A DNA stretch of 64,000 nt from an uncultured Clostridia bacterium (GTDB taxonomy: Bacteria; Bacillota; Clostridia; Oscillospirales; Acutalibacteraceae), in assembly GCA_947630835.1 (NCBI GenBank), contig CANRIZ010000014.1, forward strand, positions 1 through 64,000. Direction: 5' to 3'. Position numbers and translations under genes: made by a program. Numbering within the stretch: position 1 is the first letter of the stretch; every line of letters starts with the position of its first letter. The notes below the pieces were generated by a model. The model was not told the DNA's origin. It did not search any database and saw nothing but the letters and a program-made list of their open reading frames with translations. Shown here one piece after another: positions 1-8,975 of the stretch.

Positions 1-162
1 AAAATCGAGCTATATCCACAAAAACGGAAAGACGGTTGCTGGATCAAGAGCATTAGTTTCAATTTCCCTGTTCCGCTGAACGGTCAGGAAGTGACCGAAT
101 TTCCCTTGGAAAATGAGACAACTATTGAGACGGTGGTATTGATGTCACGTCGAAGCTCTTAA
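1..162 (+). CDS. C-terminal end of an ORF truncated by the window edge; possibly a serine recombinase tail
   Basis: Open from base 1: KIELYPQKRKDGCWIKSISFNFPVPLNGQEVTEFPLENETTIETVVLMSRRSS*. Ends with an 'ETVVLMSR' motif like that at RlmD/RumA C-termini and at ends of some element-encoded recombinases; assignment tentative. Confidence 0.35.
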   Translation, partial: KIELYPQKRKDGCWIKSISFNFPVPLNGQEVTEFPLENETTIETVVLMSRRSS

Positions 163-299
163 AAAGACAGGATTTTTTTGGATATATCTAAATAGAAAAA
201 TCAATTCAAAAAGTGTTTAATCTTAAAAGGAAACATATCAATAGCAACTATGTAAAACAGGTTGAGTTATAGATGACAGGGGCAACAAGGAGGAAACTT

Positions 300-2123
300 A
301 TGAAAAAGATTGAAGGCTCTCCTAAGAGTTTGAAACAGCTGCTGCAAAACACGAAGTATTCTATTCATTACTATCAGCGTGAATACATGTGGCAGAGAAA
401 GCATATCGAAGAACTGATCGATGACCTGACGTCGGAGTTTTTGGATTACTATGTTCCCGGTGACAGCCGTCAGAAGGTTCAGGATTACGGCGCATATTTC
501 ATGGGCTCTATCGTTCTTGCCGGAAGAGAGAACGCTATCATCGACGGGCAGCAGAGGTTTTCTTCGCTTACCCTACTGCTGATGTATCTTAATAATCGGC
601 TGCGCACGCTCGGACAGAGCTACAGCATGATCGAGCAGATGATTTTCTCCGAGGCTTATGGTACGAAATCTTTTAATATCAATGTCGAAGACCGGTCTGA
701 TTGCATGGATGCCATCTTTTATGACCGGCAATTCGATACAACCGATGTTGGCGAATCGGTGAAAAATCTCTATGGCAGATATAACGATATCATTGACGTA
801 TTTCCTGCCGACGATATTACGGACGATATGCTTCTGCATTTTTGCGATTGGTTGGCTGAAAAGGTTTTCTTTATTGAGATTGTGGCGACCACAGAGCAGG
901 ACGCGCACAAGGTTTTTGTCACAATGAATGACCGTGGCCTTAGCCTTACATCGACTGAGATGTTGAAGGGCTATCTTTTATCCGAAATTAAAGATGATAC
1001 AAAGCGTGAAAGGCTCAATGATATATGGAAGGATAAAGTCCTTGCTCTTAAAAAAGATGATGATAAGGGCGATGAGACATTTATAAAGGCTTGGCTGAGA
1101 GCACAATACGCCGAGACTATTCGTGAAACGAAAGCCGGTGCTGTTAATCAGGACTTTGATATCATCGGTGGCTCTTTCCATAAATGGGTGCGCGATGAGC
1201 GTGATAAACTGGGCCTTTCTTCCACGGATGACTTTGAGCTGTTTATCATGAAGTTCTCGAAGTTTGCCGATGTGTATAAAAAAATCCGCGAAGCAGAGTA
1301 CACCTTCGCGGAAGATACAAAATACATCTATTACAATGCACAGATCAATTTTACGCTTCAGCCGCAGCTTTTGTTAGCACCTATCTGCTATGATGATACT
1401 TGGCCGGTTATAATTGAAAAAATGAATCTGGTTGCTCGGTTTATTGACCTGCTTATTACTGCCAGAGTAACAAACTATAAATCTGTCGACTACAGCACGA
1501 TCAAGAACTATGTATTCAACGTGACGAAGAATATCCGTCGCTGTTCCGTAGAGGATTTGAAAGTTCGTCTGAAAGCTCAATATGAGAACCTTGCTTATGA
1601 TCCGGCTGCGGCGCTTCCTGAATTGCGTTTGAACAGCTTTACCAAAAAGTACATCAAGAATATGCTTGCCCGTATCACCGGTTATATTGAGGAGCAGACG
1701 GGAGTGGTTTCAAACTACTGCAATTACATGAATACGCAGACAAAGAATCCATTTGAAATCGAGCATATCATCACGGATCATTACGAGTGGTTTACCGGTG
1801 AATACGCTGATCAGGAGGAATTTAGGCGCTGGAGAAATAGCTTCGGAGCGCTGCTGCTCCTGCATAAGAGCATCAACGCCAGCCTGAATGACTCCAAATA
1901 TGATTACAAACTCTCGAAGTATTGCTCCAACGAGGGAAACATTTATACAGAGTCACTGGGAGATCAGGCATACCAGAATAATCCGAAGTTCAAGAAGTTC
2001 ATAGCGGACAACGGGCTGGGCTTCAAGCCTTATGCGCAGTTTGGGAAAACGGAAATAACAGAGCGGATTCAACTTCTTGTGCAGCTGGTTAATCTGGTTT
2101 GGAATACGGAGATGTTTGTATGA
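300..2123 (+). CDS. DUF262/DUF1524 (GmrSD-type) restriction-like protein
   Basis: N-terminal DUF262 motifs 'YQREYMWQRKHIEELIDDL' and 'IIDGQQRFSSLTLLL'; C-terminal HNH-like DUF1524 motif 'FEIEHIITDHYEW...NSFGALLLLHKSINASLNDSKY'. ATG at 300 is preceded by AGGAGG. Confidence 0.85.
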   Translation: MKKIEGSPKSLKQLLQNTKYSIHYYQREYMWQRKHIEELIDDLTSEFLDYYVPGDSRQKVQDYGAYFMGSIVLAGRENAIIDGQQRFSSLTLLLMYLNNRLRTLGQSYSMIEQMIFSEAYGTKSFNINVEDRSDCMDAIFYDRQFDTTDVGESVKNLYGRYNDIIDVFPADDITDDMLLHFCDWLAEKVFFIEIVATTEQDAHKVFVTMNDRGLSLTSTEMLKGYLLSEIKDDTKRERLNDIWKDKVLALKKDDDKGDETFIKAWLRAQYAETIRETKAGAVNQDFDIIGGSFHKWVRDERDKLGLSSTDDFELFIMKFSKFADVYKKIREAEYTFAEDTKYIYYNAQINFTLQPQLLLAPICYDDTWPVIIEKMNLVARFIDLLITARVTNYKSVDYSTIKNYVFNVTKNIRRCSVEDLKVRLKAQYENLAYDPAAALPELRLNSFTKKYIKNMLARITGYIEEQTGVVSNYCNYMNTQTKNPFEIEHIITDHYEWFTGEYADQEEFRRWRNSFGALLLLHKSINASLNDSKYDYKLSKYCSNEGNIYTESLGDQAYQNNPKFKKFIADNGLGFKPYAQFGKTEITERIQLLVQLVNLVWNTEMFV

Positions 2124-2161
2124 TGGAGCTTTTAGAAGATGTTTTTATCCGCTGTGATTCG

Positions 2162-2268
2162 ATGCGGAAAATCTCACGAAAAACGGTTACAGGGTAAGAA
2201 AAATTCAGCCCGTCGATATGTTCCCGCATACAGAGCATGTGGAGACGGTTGTTAAGCTTTCCAAATAA
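2162..2268 (+). pseudogene. 3'-terminal remnant of an RlmD/RumA-type 23S rRNA (uracil-C5) methyltransferase
   Basis: In-frame 'FDAENLTKNGYRVRKIQPVDMFPHTEHVETVVKLSK*', matching the conserved C-terminal end of the TrmA/RumA family (DMFPHTxHVExVxxL); the rest of the gene is absent upstream. Confidence 0.7.
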
Positions 2269-2278
2269 ACTCCTTTTC

Positions 2279-3067
2279 CTACCGCTTTCTGAAAACATCT
2301 AACATATGCGACGAGGCGCCGACCATATCTTTCCGCTCGCAAATGCAAAGATGATATTTCATATACATCTCAAACGCCTTATCGTCCATGCCGTCGACCG
2401 CATCGGCGATAAACCGTGTCAGCATATCGGTGCCGACATAATGCAGTCTTTCGGTATCAAAACGGCTCATTAGGGCGTCTATATCTTCACGGCGGTAAAG
2501 GGCAAATATCTCCTTAGGGGTAGAGGAGAGCTTAAAGGTATTAAAATCAATCAGGGTGTCATATGCGCCGTCGTTAAATCCGCCTCGCAGAAAACCGAAG
2601 TGATACACGGTCATATCATTGTTGCAGTACGCCGCAAATATTATACCGCCCGTTTTGGTTACACGGATTGCTTCGCCGAGTGCGGCAAGCTTATCTTCTT
2701 CGCTGTAAAGATGGTACATAGGCCCCAAAAGCAGAGTGATGTCATATTGTCCGCAGGCAATATTTTTAAGATTTACGGCGTCGCCCCGACAAACGGTGAT
2801 TTTTTCCGTAGGCTTGGTGTTCGCCCTGAAGACCTCAATATTACATTCCATAAGCTCCACGGCGTCCACGGCGTAGCCGTTTTGTGCGAAATAGTGCGAA
2901 TATCTGCCGGTACCTGCTCCGATTTCCAAAATGCGCATACCCGGTTTCAGATATTTCTCCACATAATGAACCGTAGTCAGGAACTCAACCGTTCCGTGCC
3001 TTGAGGTCAAACGGGCGTCCTCGTTGTGCGTGGTGTAATAGTTTTTAAGAACTTCCGTTCTTTCCAT
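2279..3067 (-). CDS. class I SAM-dependent methyltransferase
   Basis: ORF with 'YLKPGMRILEIGAGTGRYSHYFAQNGYAVDAVELME'; start trimmed to MERTEVLKNYY. Confidence 0.8.
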   Translation of the reverse strand: MERTEVLKNYYTTHNEDARLTSRHGTVEFLTTVHYVEKYLKPGMRILEIGAGTGRYSHYFAQNGYAVDAVELMECNIEVFRANTKPTEKITVCRGDAVNLKNIACGQYDITLLLGPMYHLYSEEDKLAALGEAIRVTKTGGIIFAAYCNNDMTVYHFGFLRGGFNDGAYDTLIDFNTFKLSSTPKEIFALYRREDIDALMSRFDTERLHYVGTDMLTRFIADAVDGMDDKAFEMYMKYHLCICERKDMVGASSHMLDVFRKR

Positions 3068-3436
3068 GCTTCTGCCTCCAAATAATAAAAAATCGGCGCA
3101 AATCGAAAAATTTTCGACCTGCACCGCCGTTATCCAATATTTATAACCCGACAACAGATTATACGGAATTTTGGGTACGACAATACAAGCCCGACAAATC
3201 CCAATAACGGGGATCTTCATCGCGCATAACAGCCGGTAATATAAAGCTGAAGCTTTTGACCGCCATTGCCGTACTCCTTTCGTGAATTTTAGTGCATTAT
3301 AGCACAGGCACGAAATTATGTCAACATTCAAACGGGCAAATTTGCGCTCTGTTTTGCAGAGCAATTTTTTATATATACATTTTGTTAAAAATATGTTATC
3401 ATTTATTGGTAAAATATTTAGTTTTCTTTAGGGGTA

Positions 3437-3610
3437 ATGAAAATGAACGAAAAAAAGGGAACGGTGTTCAATAAGGCGATAAAATTTATTGCCGTGATTG
3501 CGGTTGTGGCCGTTTTGTCCTCGTGTTCGGCAAGCAAAAGCGTAATGAAGCAGGAGCAGAGCACAAAAGCAAACTCTGCCACAAGTGAAAGCTCCGTGGA
3601 AAGCAAATAA
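3437..3610 (+). CDS. small lipoprotein (57 aa)
   Basis: MKMNEKKGTVFNKAIKFIAVIAVVAVLSSCSASKSVMKQEQSTKANSATSESSVESK*; lipobox VLSSC; RBS-like AGGGGT upstream. Below the size cut-off of the ORF track. Confidence 0.6.
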   Translation: MKMNEKKGTVFNKAIKFIAVIAVVAVLSSCSASKSVMKQEQSTKANSATSESSVESK

Positions 3611-3733
3611 TGATTATTGCATAAGGGAAAATATTATTGCAAAATCATACATTTTTCAAGCGACGTTTGAAACAAAAAGTGCTTTAGATAATTACTGACT
3701 AAGGGAAGAAAATAAAAACATAGGGGTAAATTA

Positions 3734-5128
3734 ATGGAAAAAAGCAACAGAAATTCTTTTTCGGGGTCAATAGGCTTCGTGCTTGCGGCGGCGGGCAGCG
3801 CCGTGGGACTCGGCAACATATGGAGGTTTCCGTACCTTGCCGCCAAGGACGGGGGCGGAATGTTCCTGTTCGTTTACATAATCCTCGCCCTGACCTTCGG
3901 CTTTACGCTGTTGATTACCGAGGTGTCAATAGGCAGAAAAACAAAGCAAAGCCCGCTTACCGCTTACGGCGTTCTTAATAAAAAATGGGGCTTTCTCGGC
4001 ATTATCGCCTGTATCGTTCCCGCAATTATTTTACCGTATTACTGCGCGATAGGCGGTTGGGTGACAAAATATTTGTGGGTGTACTTGTCCGGCAACGGCC
4101 CTGCCGCAGCCTCGGACGGATACTTTACCGATTTTATCTCCGCAAGGGCTCAGCCCGTTACAGCGATGATTATTTTCCTTGCGGCGGTCGCCTTTATTGT
4201 ATTCAGGGGAGTAAACAAGGGTATAGAAACGCTTTCAAAGGTGCTTATGCCTCTGTTGCTTTTGTTTGTGGTTGCGATTTCCGTTTTTTCGCTTACCATA
4301 AGCCACACGGACGAAAACGGAGTAACGAGAACCGGACTCGAGGGCTTGAGCGTTTATGTGATACCGAATTTTGAGGGAATAACCGTACACGGCTTTTTGA
4401 ACGTGCTTATTGACGCTATGGGCCAGTTATTCTTCAGCCTGAGCGTTGCTATGGGCATTATGATAACCTACGGTTCTTATGTTTCGGACAAGGCCGACTT
4501 GAAAAAATCCATAAATCAGATTGAAATTTTCGATACTGCCGTAGCTTTCCTTGCGGGAGTTATGATAATACCCGCCGTTTTTACCTTTGCCGGCAGCGAG
4601 GGTATGGCGGCGTCCGGCCCCGGGCTTATGTTCGTAACGCTTCCCAAGGTATTTAGCAAAATGGGCGTTTTGGGCAATATTATGGGCGGTCTTTTCTTCG
4701 CTATGGTGCTTTTTGCGGCGCTTACAAGCGCGGTTTCGATTATGGAAGCGGTAGTTTCAAGCTTTATTGATAAATTCAGACTTTCGAGGAATAAGGCTAC
4801 TTTGGCGGTAACGCTTATCGCGCTTGCGGTTGGGCTTGTTGTGTGCTTCGGCTACAATATGCTGTATTTCGAGCTTCCCCTGCCAAACGGCGCAACGGCG
4901 CAAATTCTCGACATTCTCGACTATGTAAGCAACAACCTCCTTATGCCCTTGACGGCGATAGGAACCTGCGTTCTCATAGGCTGGGTAATAAAGCCGCAAA
5001 CGATTATAGACGAGGTGGAAAAGACGGGCGTAAAAATGGGCAGGAAGCGACTTTATATCGTTATGATAAAATTTATCGCCCCGATTTTGCTTGCGGTGCT
5101 GTTTGTTAAATCCCTCGGAGTTTTTTAA
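3734..5128 (+). CDS. sodium-dependent NSS/SNF family transporter
   Basis: 'FSGSIGFVLAAAGSAVGLGNIWRFPYLAAKDGGGMFLFVYII' signature; multiple TM segments. Confidence 0.93.
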   Translation: MEKSNRNSFSGSIGFVLAAAGSAVGLGNIWRFPYLAAKDGGGMFLFVYIILALTFGFTLLITEVSIGRKTKQSPLTAYGVLNKKWGFLGIIACIVPAIILPYYCAIGGWVTKYLWVYLSGNGPAAASDGYFTDFISARAQPVTAMIIFLAAVAFIVFRGVNKGIETLSKVLMPLLLLFVVAISVFSLTISHTDENGVTRTGLEGLSVYVIPNFEGITVHGFLNVLIDAMGQLFFSLSVAMGIMITYGSYVSDKADLKKSINQIEIFDTAVAFLAGVMIIPAVFTFAGSEGMAASGPGLMFVTLPKVFSKMGVLGNIMGGLFFAMVLFAALTSAVSIMEAVVSSFIDKFRLSRNKATLAVTLIALAVGLVVCFGYNMLYFELPLPNGATAQILDILDYVSNNLLMPLTAIGTCVLIGWVIKPQTIIDEVEKTGVKMGRKRLYIVMIKFIAPILLAVLFVKSLGVF

Positions 5129-5201
5129 TTGATTTAATGTATTGTCGGCTATTCCGGCTTACGCGGCTTTAAGGTAAAAGGCAAATTAAAAGTCAAAGGA
5201 T

Positions 5202-5900
5202 TTGCAAACTGTGAAAAAGGGACTTACAAACAATCAGCTTAAAATAATCGCCCTTATAGCAATGACCGTAGACCATATAGGCGTTGTACTGTTTCCGGAT
5301 AATGCGGCTTTCCGAATTATCGGCAGGCTTGCTTTCCCGATTTTTGCCTATATGATTGCGGAGGGCTGCAAGTATACCAAAAACAGAAAAAAATATCTAA
5401 CCGTAATAGCGTGCGAGGCTTTGGCGTGCCAGCTTGTGTACCTTGCGGCGGAAGGCTCGCTTTACTTAAGCATTTTCGTTACGTTCACATTGAGCATATC
5501 GCTTATTTATGCGCTTGATTGGGCGAAAAAGGAAAAAAGCTTCGGCAGGATTTCTGCCGCCGCGGCGTCGGTAGTGGCTGTGTTCTTTATTTGCGTAATA
5601 ATGCCCGAATTGCTTAGCGGCACGGATTTCGGCGTCGATTACGGCTTTTTCGGAGCGCTTACCCCCGTTGTGATTTATTTTACAAAAGATGATAAACGTA
5701 AAAAGCTTATGTCCCTGTTTATTATGTGCGTTTTATTGAGCTTTGCATATGGGGATATACAATATTTCTGCGTGTTCTCGGTTCTGCTTTTGGCGTTCTA
5801 CAACGGCGAAAGGGGAAAGCGCAATATAAAATATTTTTTCTACATTTATTATCCGCTTCACCTTGCGGCGATATATTTGATTTCGCTGATATTACGGTAG
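5202..5900 (+). CDS. TraX family protein
   Basis: 'LKIIALIAMTVDHIGVVLFP...FRIIGRLAFPIFAYMIAEGCKYTKN' typical of TraX-like membrane proteins; non-ATG start (TTG 5202 or GTG 5211). Confidence 0.85.
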   Translation: MQTVKKGLTNNQLKIIALIAMTVDHIGVVLFPDNAAFRIIGRLAFPIFAYMIAEGCKYTKNRKKYLTVIACEALACQLVYLAAEGSLYLSIFVTFTLSISLIYALDWAKKEKSFGRISAAAASVVAVFFICVIMPELLSGTDFGVDYGFFGALTPVVIYFTKDDKRKKLMSLFIMCVLLSFAYGDIQYFCVFSVLLLAFYNGERGKRNIKYFFYIYYPLHLAAIYLISLILR

Positions 5901-5992
5901 AAAACAAATACGGCGAAAAAACGGCGTTTGAACGCTCGACGAAACGCTTTAACCGAAAAATAAGCAAGAACTTTGGGAAAATCAAATTAAAA

Positions 5993-6026
5993 AGGCGGAA
6001 GCGCAAAATCGCTCCCGCCTTTTTTC
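5993..6026 (+). terminator. intrinsic terminator
   Basis: AGGCGGAAGCG-CAAAAT-CGCTCCCGCCTTTTTT hairpin plus T tract. Confidence 0.7.
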
Positions 6027-6315
6027 ATTGCACAAGTTCAGTAAGCTGTGTATTTGTATAGCTGTCATAAAAATAATTTATTTTGGTTTTATCTTTATAA
6101 CCCCTACAATAGGTGTAATTATTTTGTTGGTTTACACCGCCTGTTATCGACATGCTTTTTGCTCTTTTGCCGCAGTACCGTTTTTTTTGACTTAATTGCC
6201 GTCTTCCGCATATTTTAGCTAAGCATCACATTAATATAGAATTTGATTATGTCCCGTAATATATTTTTTCATAAATACTATTATTTTAATTTCTGCTTTT
6301 GTGTCGGCCCATTGC

Positions 6316-6606
6316 TTACCACTCAACCCACTCCATATCTGCCTCAGCTTCCCAAAATGTTTTGCCTTCAAAAATAGGCTCATTTTGGGCAAGCTCTAAG
6401 CATTTTTCTAAAGTGGAAGCTGTTTTGTTAAACACGGTTTTAGAATAGTTCCCGTTTTTGTCCCAAGTGTCAATCACATAAGAGTATTCATTCTTTTCTT
6501 TATCAAATATAAGACCGTGAAAAAAGTATTTCACGTCTTTATATATCACAGCACATTCCTCAAATGTGGTTTGGTCAATAAATTTGTATACATTTCCGCC
6601 TTTCAT
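6316..6606 (-). CDS. small 'FWEVE'-type partner protein, island 1
   Basis: C-terminus 'IFEGKTFWEAEADMEWVEW' matches paralogues at 41961, 42652 and 43337; 4-bp overlap with the upstream MGGRGTF gene. Confidence 0.75.
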   Translation of the reverse strand: MKGGNVYKFIDQTTFEECAVIYKDVKYFFHGLIFDKEKNEYSYVIDTWDKNGNYSKTVFNKTASTLEKCLELAQNEPIFEGKTFWEAEADMEWVEW

Positions 6607-6980
6607 AAATTCAGCCCCTTAAAATATTTTTTGTATTTTTTATATTCGTTCTTTGTCAATAGTCGCGGTGTTCTATCAGCAAATTTGTCTCGCTTATATT
6701 CGTGAATATGCAATACCGGATTATGATTTCCCGTCAAATTAGGTTCCGGATGATATGCAATTTCTCTTACAAGATAATGGTCTTTATCATATTCTCTGTA
6801 CATCTTAAATTTCCCGTCAGGATGTAATTGTATATAAGCACCACTTGAATGTGCTTCTGCCGGTAATCCTTTTGAATTGCCGTCTTTGCCTTGCAATACT
6901 TTCACACCGTCAATTTTTCCAACAGTTTCATATGTATATGCAATATTATTACCTGCCGCAAATGTACCTCTGCCGCCCAT
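6603..6980 (-). CDS. 'MGGRGTF' family small protein, island 1
   Basis: MGGRGTFAAGNNIAYTYETVGKIDGVKVL...LPAEAHSSGAYIQL...EIAYHPEP...PVLHIHEY...LTKNEYKKYKKYFKG; closely similar to the copies at 42935 and 43612. Confidence 0.8.
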   Translation of the reverse strand: MGGRGTFAAGNNIAYTYETVGKIDGVKVLQGKDGNSKGLPAEAHSSGAYIQLHPDGKFKMYREYDKDHYLVREIAYHPEPNLTGNHNPVLHIHEYKRDKFADRTPRLLTKNEYKKYKKYFKGLNL

Positions 6981-6981
6981 A

Positions 6982-7605
6982 TCAGCGCACCACCTTTCTT
7001 GAAGATTGGTAGTCCACCGACACGATGTTTCCTTCCATTTCGGGAAACGGAGTACCGAGCACGATGATTTTATCGGGTTGCAAACGCTCTAACATTTCGT
7101 TGTAACCACGCATAAAGCCTATACGGGAACTTTTACACCCGATCATACCAACGGCAACCGTGCCGCCTTGCTCTACGCCGTCAAAACAAAATTCAAAGCT
7201 ACGGGCATCACTCCAACTGATAGTCGGGATAACTGTTTTGCCCTTACTTTGCCAATATGCACCCACCCAACGATTTTTTGCAACGCTTTCAAGCTGCCGC
7301 CATAAATCCATATCGGCGTAGGTTGAAAAATCGGGAGTAAGCAGAAACGCATATTGAGAATAGCGTTTCAATGAACGATCGGGGTTATCATATGTTCCCG
7401 AAAAACGATAATCGTCAACAAAGAAATGCACGCCTTTTTTCTTGTTTACATCGTTATCGTTCATCTTTGTGTCAGAGCAGGCTATCAACATAATATCATC
7501 GGTAGATAGCGATTGTTTCTTGACAAGGGGTACACCCCACTTGCCAACGGGCGTAAAAGAATTTCGCATAAAAAGAGGGTTGCCCCTCATAACTTTACTT
7601 GTCAT
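6982..7605 (-). CDS. DUF4417-like protein, island 1
   Basis: Strongly similar to the island-2 protein at 43997-44620 (RxxPLFMRNS..., KKGVHFFVDDYRFSGxYDxPxRSLxRYSQYAFLLTPDFSTYxDMDLWRQ). DUF4417 name assigned from recalled family features. Confidence 0.7.
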   Translation of the reverse strand: MTSKVMRGNPLFMRNSFTPVGKWGVPLVKKQSLSTDDIMLIACSDTKMNDNDVNKKKGVHFFVDDYRFSGTYDNPDRSLKRYSQYAFLLTPDFSTYADMDLWRQLESVAKNRWVGAYWQSKGKTVIPTISWSDARSFEFCFDGVEQGGTVAVGMIGCKSSRIGFMRGYNEMLERLQPDKIIVLGTPFPEMEGNIVSVDYQSSRKVVR

Positions 7606-7685
7606 ATTATGACACCTCCGGAATTATATATGTTTTTTGAATGACTTTTTCACAGCAGAAAATCGAACATTTTGTACGATTACTG

Positions 7686-7797
7686 TTGCATTTTTCTCCG
7701 GAATGTGCTAATATATATTTACCAAAATACGAATGGGCACATTCGGAGATTAACACTGTATTGATTGCGCAACAATCTGTACAGTGTTTTCTTTTTT
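7686..7797 (+). ncRNA. putative small RNA / structured element between immA-like and DUF4417 genes, island 1
   Basis: Plus-strand TTGCAT-17 nt-TAATAT (7686-7714), then CGAAT-GGGCAC-ATTCG hairpin and terminator-like hairpin CACTGTA...TACAGTG (7754-7786) with TTTTCTTTTTT. Also a dyad 7695-7708/7737-7749. Same architecture at 44700-44807. Confidence 0.5.
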
Positions 7798-7845
7798 GCT
7801 TTTCAACAATCAATTCACAACACCGTCCTTTCCATTAATTTTATA

Positions 7846-8394
7846 TTACACAGCCACTTTGAAAAGCTGAAGCAATCGTATTTCGTAATTGGTATAATCC
7901 TTATTGCCGTAAGTCAACCATTTGCGATAGTAAGAGAAGACGTAGTTTGCTGCTTCAAGACTGATGTCAAAATGCTTGTAAACCTCGTGAGCATCCTTTA
8001 ATTCCAACTTATGTATGAGTACGGGCGGAGCAAGAGCGTATTTTGCAAAGAATTTCGCTTCAGCTTCAGCCAATTCGCTTTCTTCGGTGTGATCCAAGAC
8101 AATATGCCCACATTCGTGACTTATGGTGTTGTTAATACGCCTGTAGCTTTTTGCATCGTTATAAAAAATGTACCACACGCCGTCTTTTCTGACAGAGAAT
8201 CCGTCTTCGCTTTCTTGCATCATAAGTTGACATGCTTCTTCGGATTTTGAGGAATAAGGGACTACAATTGCGCCAAGTTTTGTTGCCATTTCAAAACCGC
8301 TTATAGGAATGCAGCGAATATTAAGTTCTTCAAAAGTGTTGACAACAATCTCTTTGATTTCCTCACAGCGCTTATCGGATAATTTAAATGCCAA
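7846..8394 (-). CDS. ImmA/IrrE family metallo-endopeptidase, island 1
   Basis: HExxH motif 'NNTISHECGHIVLDHTEESELAEAEAKFFAKYALAPP'. Confidence 0.9.
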   Translation of the reverse strand: MAFKLSDKRCEEIKEIVVNTFEELNIRCIPISGFEMATKLGAIVVPYSSKSEEACQLMMQESEDGFSVRKDGVWYIFYNDAKSYRRINNTISHECGHIVLDHTEESELAEAEAKFFAKYALAPPVLIHKLELKDAHEVYKHFDISLEAANYVFSYYRKWLTYGNKDYTNYEIRLLQLFKVAV

Positions 8395-8396
8395 TA

Positions 8397-8708
8397 TTAA
8401 TCCTCCCCGAACAGAGCAGAAATCAGCGCCCGTTTTTGCTTTTCCGTCATTGTTGCGGAGTTCCTTGCCAATAAACGCTCTACCTTTGGGAAATTGAAAT
8501 TATCGGGCTCTATACCAAGCAGATAATCCGATGTTGTATGCAAAGCGGTGGCAATATTCGCAAGCATATCCGCTTTTGGCTCCCTGTCACCGGAAACATA
8601 ACGAGAGAGCGTCGCTTCGGTTGTGTTAATTCTGTCGGCAAGCTCTTTTTGCGTTATACCTTGTTTTTGCAATAGGCTTGATAACCTTTGTCCAAATGCT
8701 TTACTCAT
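8397..8708 (-). CDS. XRE-family HTH regulator, island 1
   Basis: 'LSSLLQKQGITQKELADRINTTEATLSRYVSGDREPKADMLANIATAL'. Confidence 0.92.
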   Translation of the reverse strand: MSKAFGQRLSSLLQKQGITQKELADRINTTEATLSRYVSGDREPKADMLANIATALHTTSDYLLGIEPDNFNFPKVERLLARNSATMTEKQKRALISALFGED

Positions 8709-8748
8709 AGTATAATTCTCCTTATTTTCGGGTGACTTTTAATTTGAC

Positions 8749-8790
8749 TTACCAAAAGTATAATCTATATTACCAAAAAAGTCAAGAACT
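8749..8790 (-). promoter_or_regulatory. promoter and putative operator of island-1 XRE gene
   Basis: Minus strand TTGACT-17 nt-TATACT; two direct TTACCAAAA (plus-strand sense) at 8749-8757 and 8770-8778, 21 bp apart; third copy at 7719-7727. Confidence 0.6.
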
Positions 8791-8854
8791 TTTTTACAAT
8801 AATCACAATATTTTGTTATAAATTTAAGAACTAACACTATATAAGGATATAAGG

Positions 8855-8893
8855 AAAAATCACGGTGGAGAAATTACTTTCCCCGCCGTGATT
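8855..8893 (-). terminator. intrinsic terminator for the 8976-9287 gene
   Basis: Minus strand ATCACGGCGGGG...CCACCGTGATTTTT. Confidence 0.65.
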
Positions 8894-8975
8894 CTCGCTA
8901 ACGGCAATATGCTTTCGCAACAGTTGCCCTGTGAGCGCCGAGCCAAACAGCCCGGCTTTTAGTTTTAATCGGCTT

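Noticed and set aside
5202-5900. TraX as evidence of a conjugative element next to island 1
   Set aside because: TraX-like proteins are common chromosomal membrane proteins in Firmicutes, and no other conjugation gene is present.
7607-7838. Overlapping small ORFs on both strands (7607-7813 -, 7641-7838 +) between immA-like and DUF4417 genes
   Set aside because: They span the palindromic element with no plausible RBS/coding pattern; better explained by the structured intergenic element.
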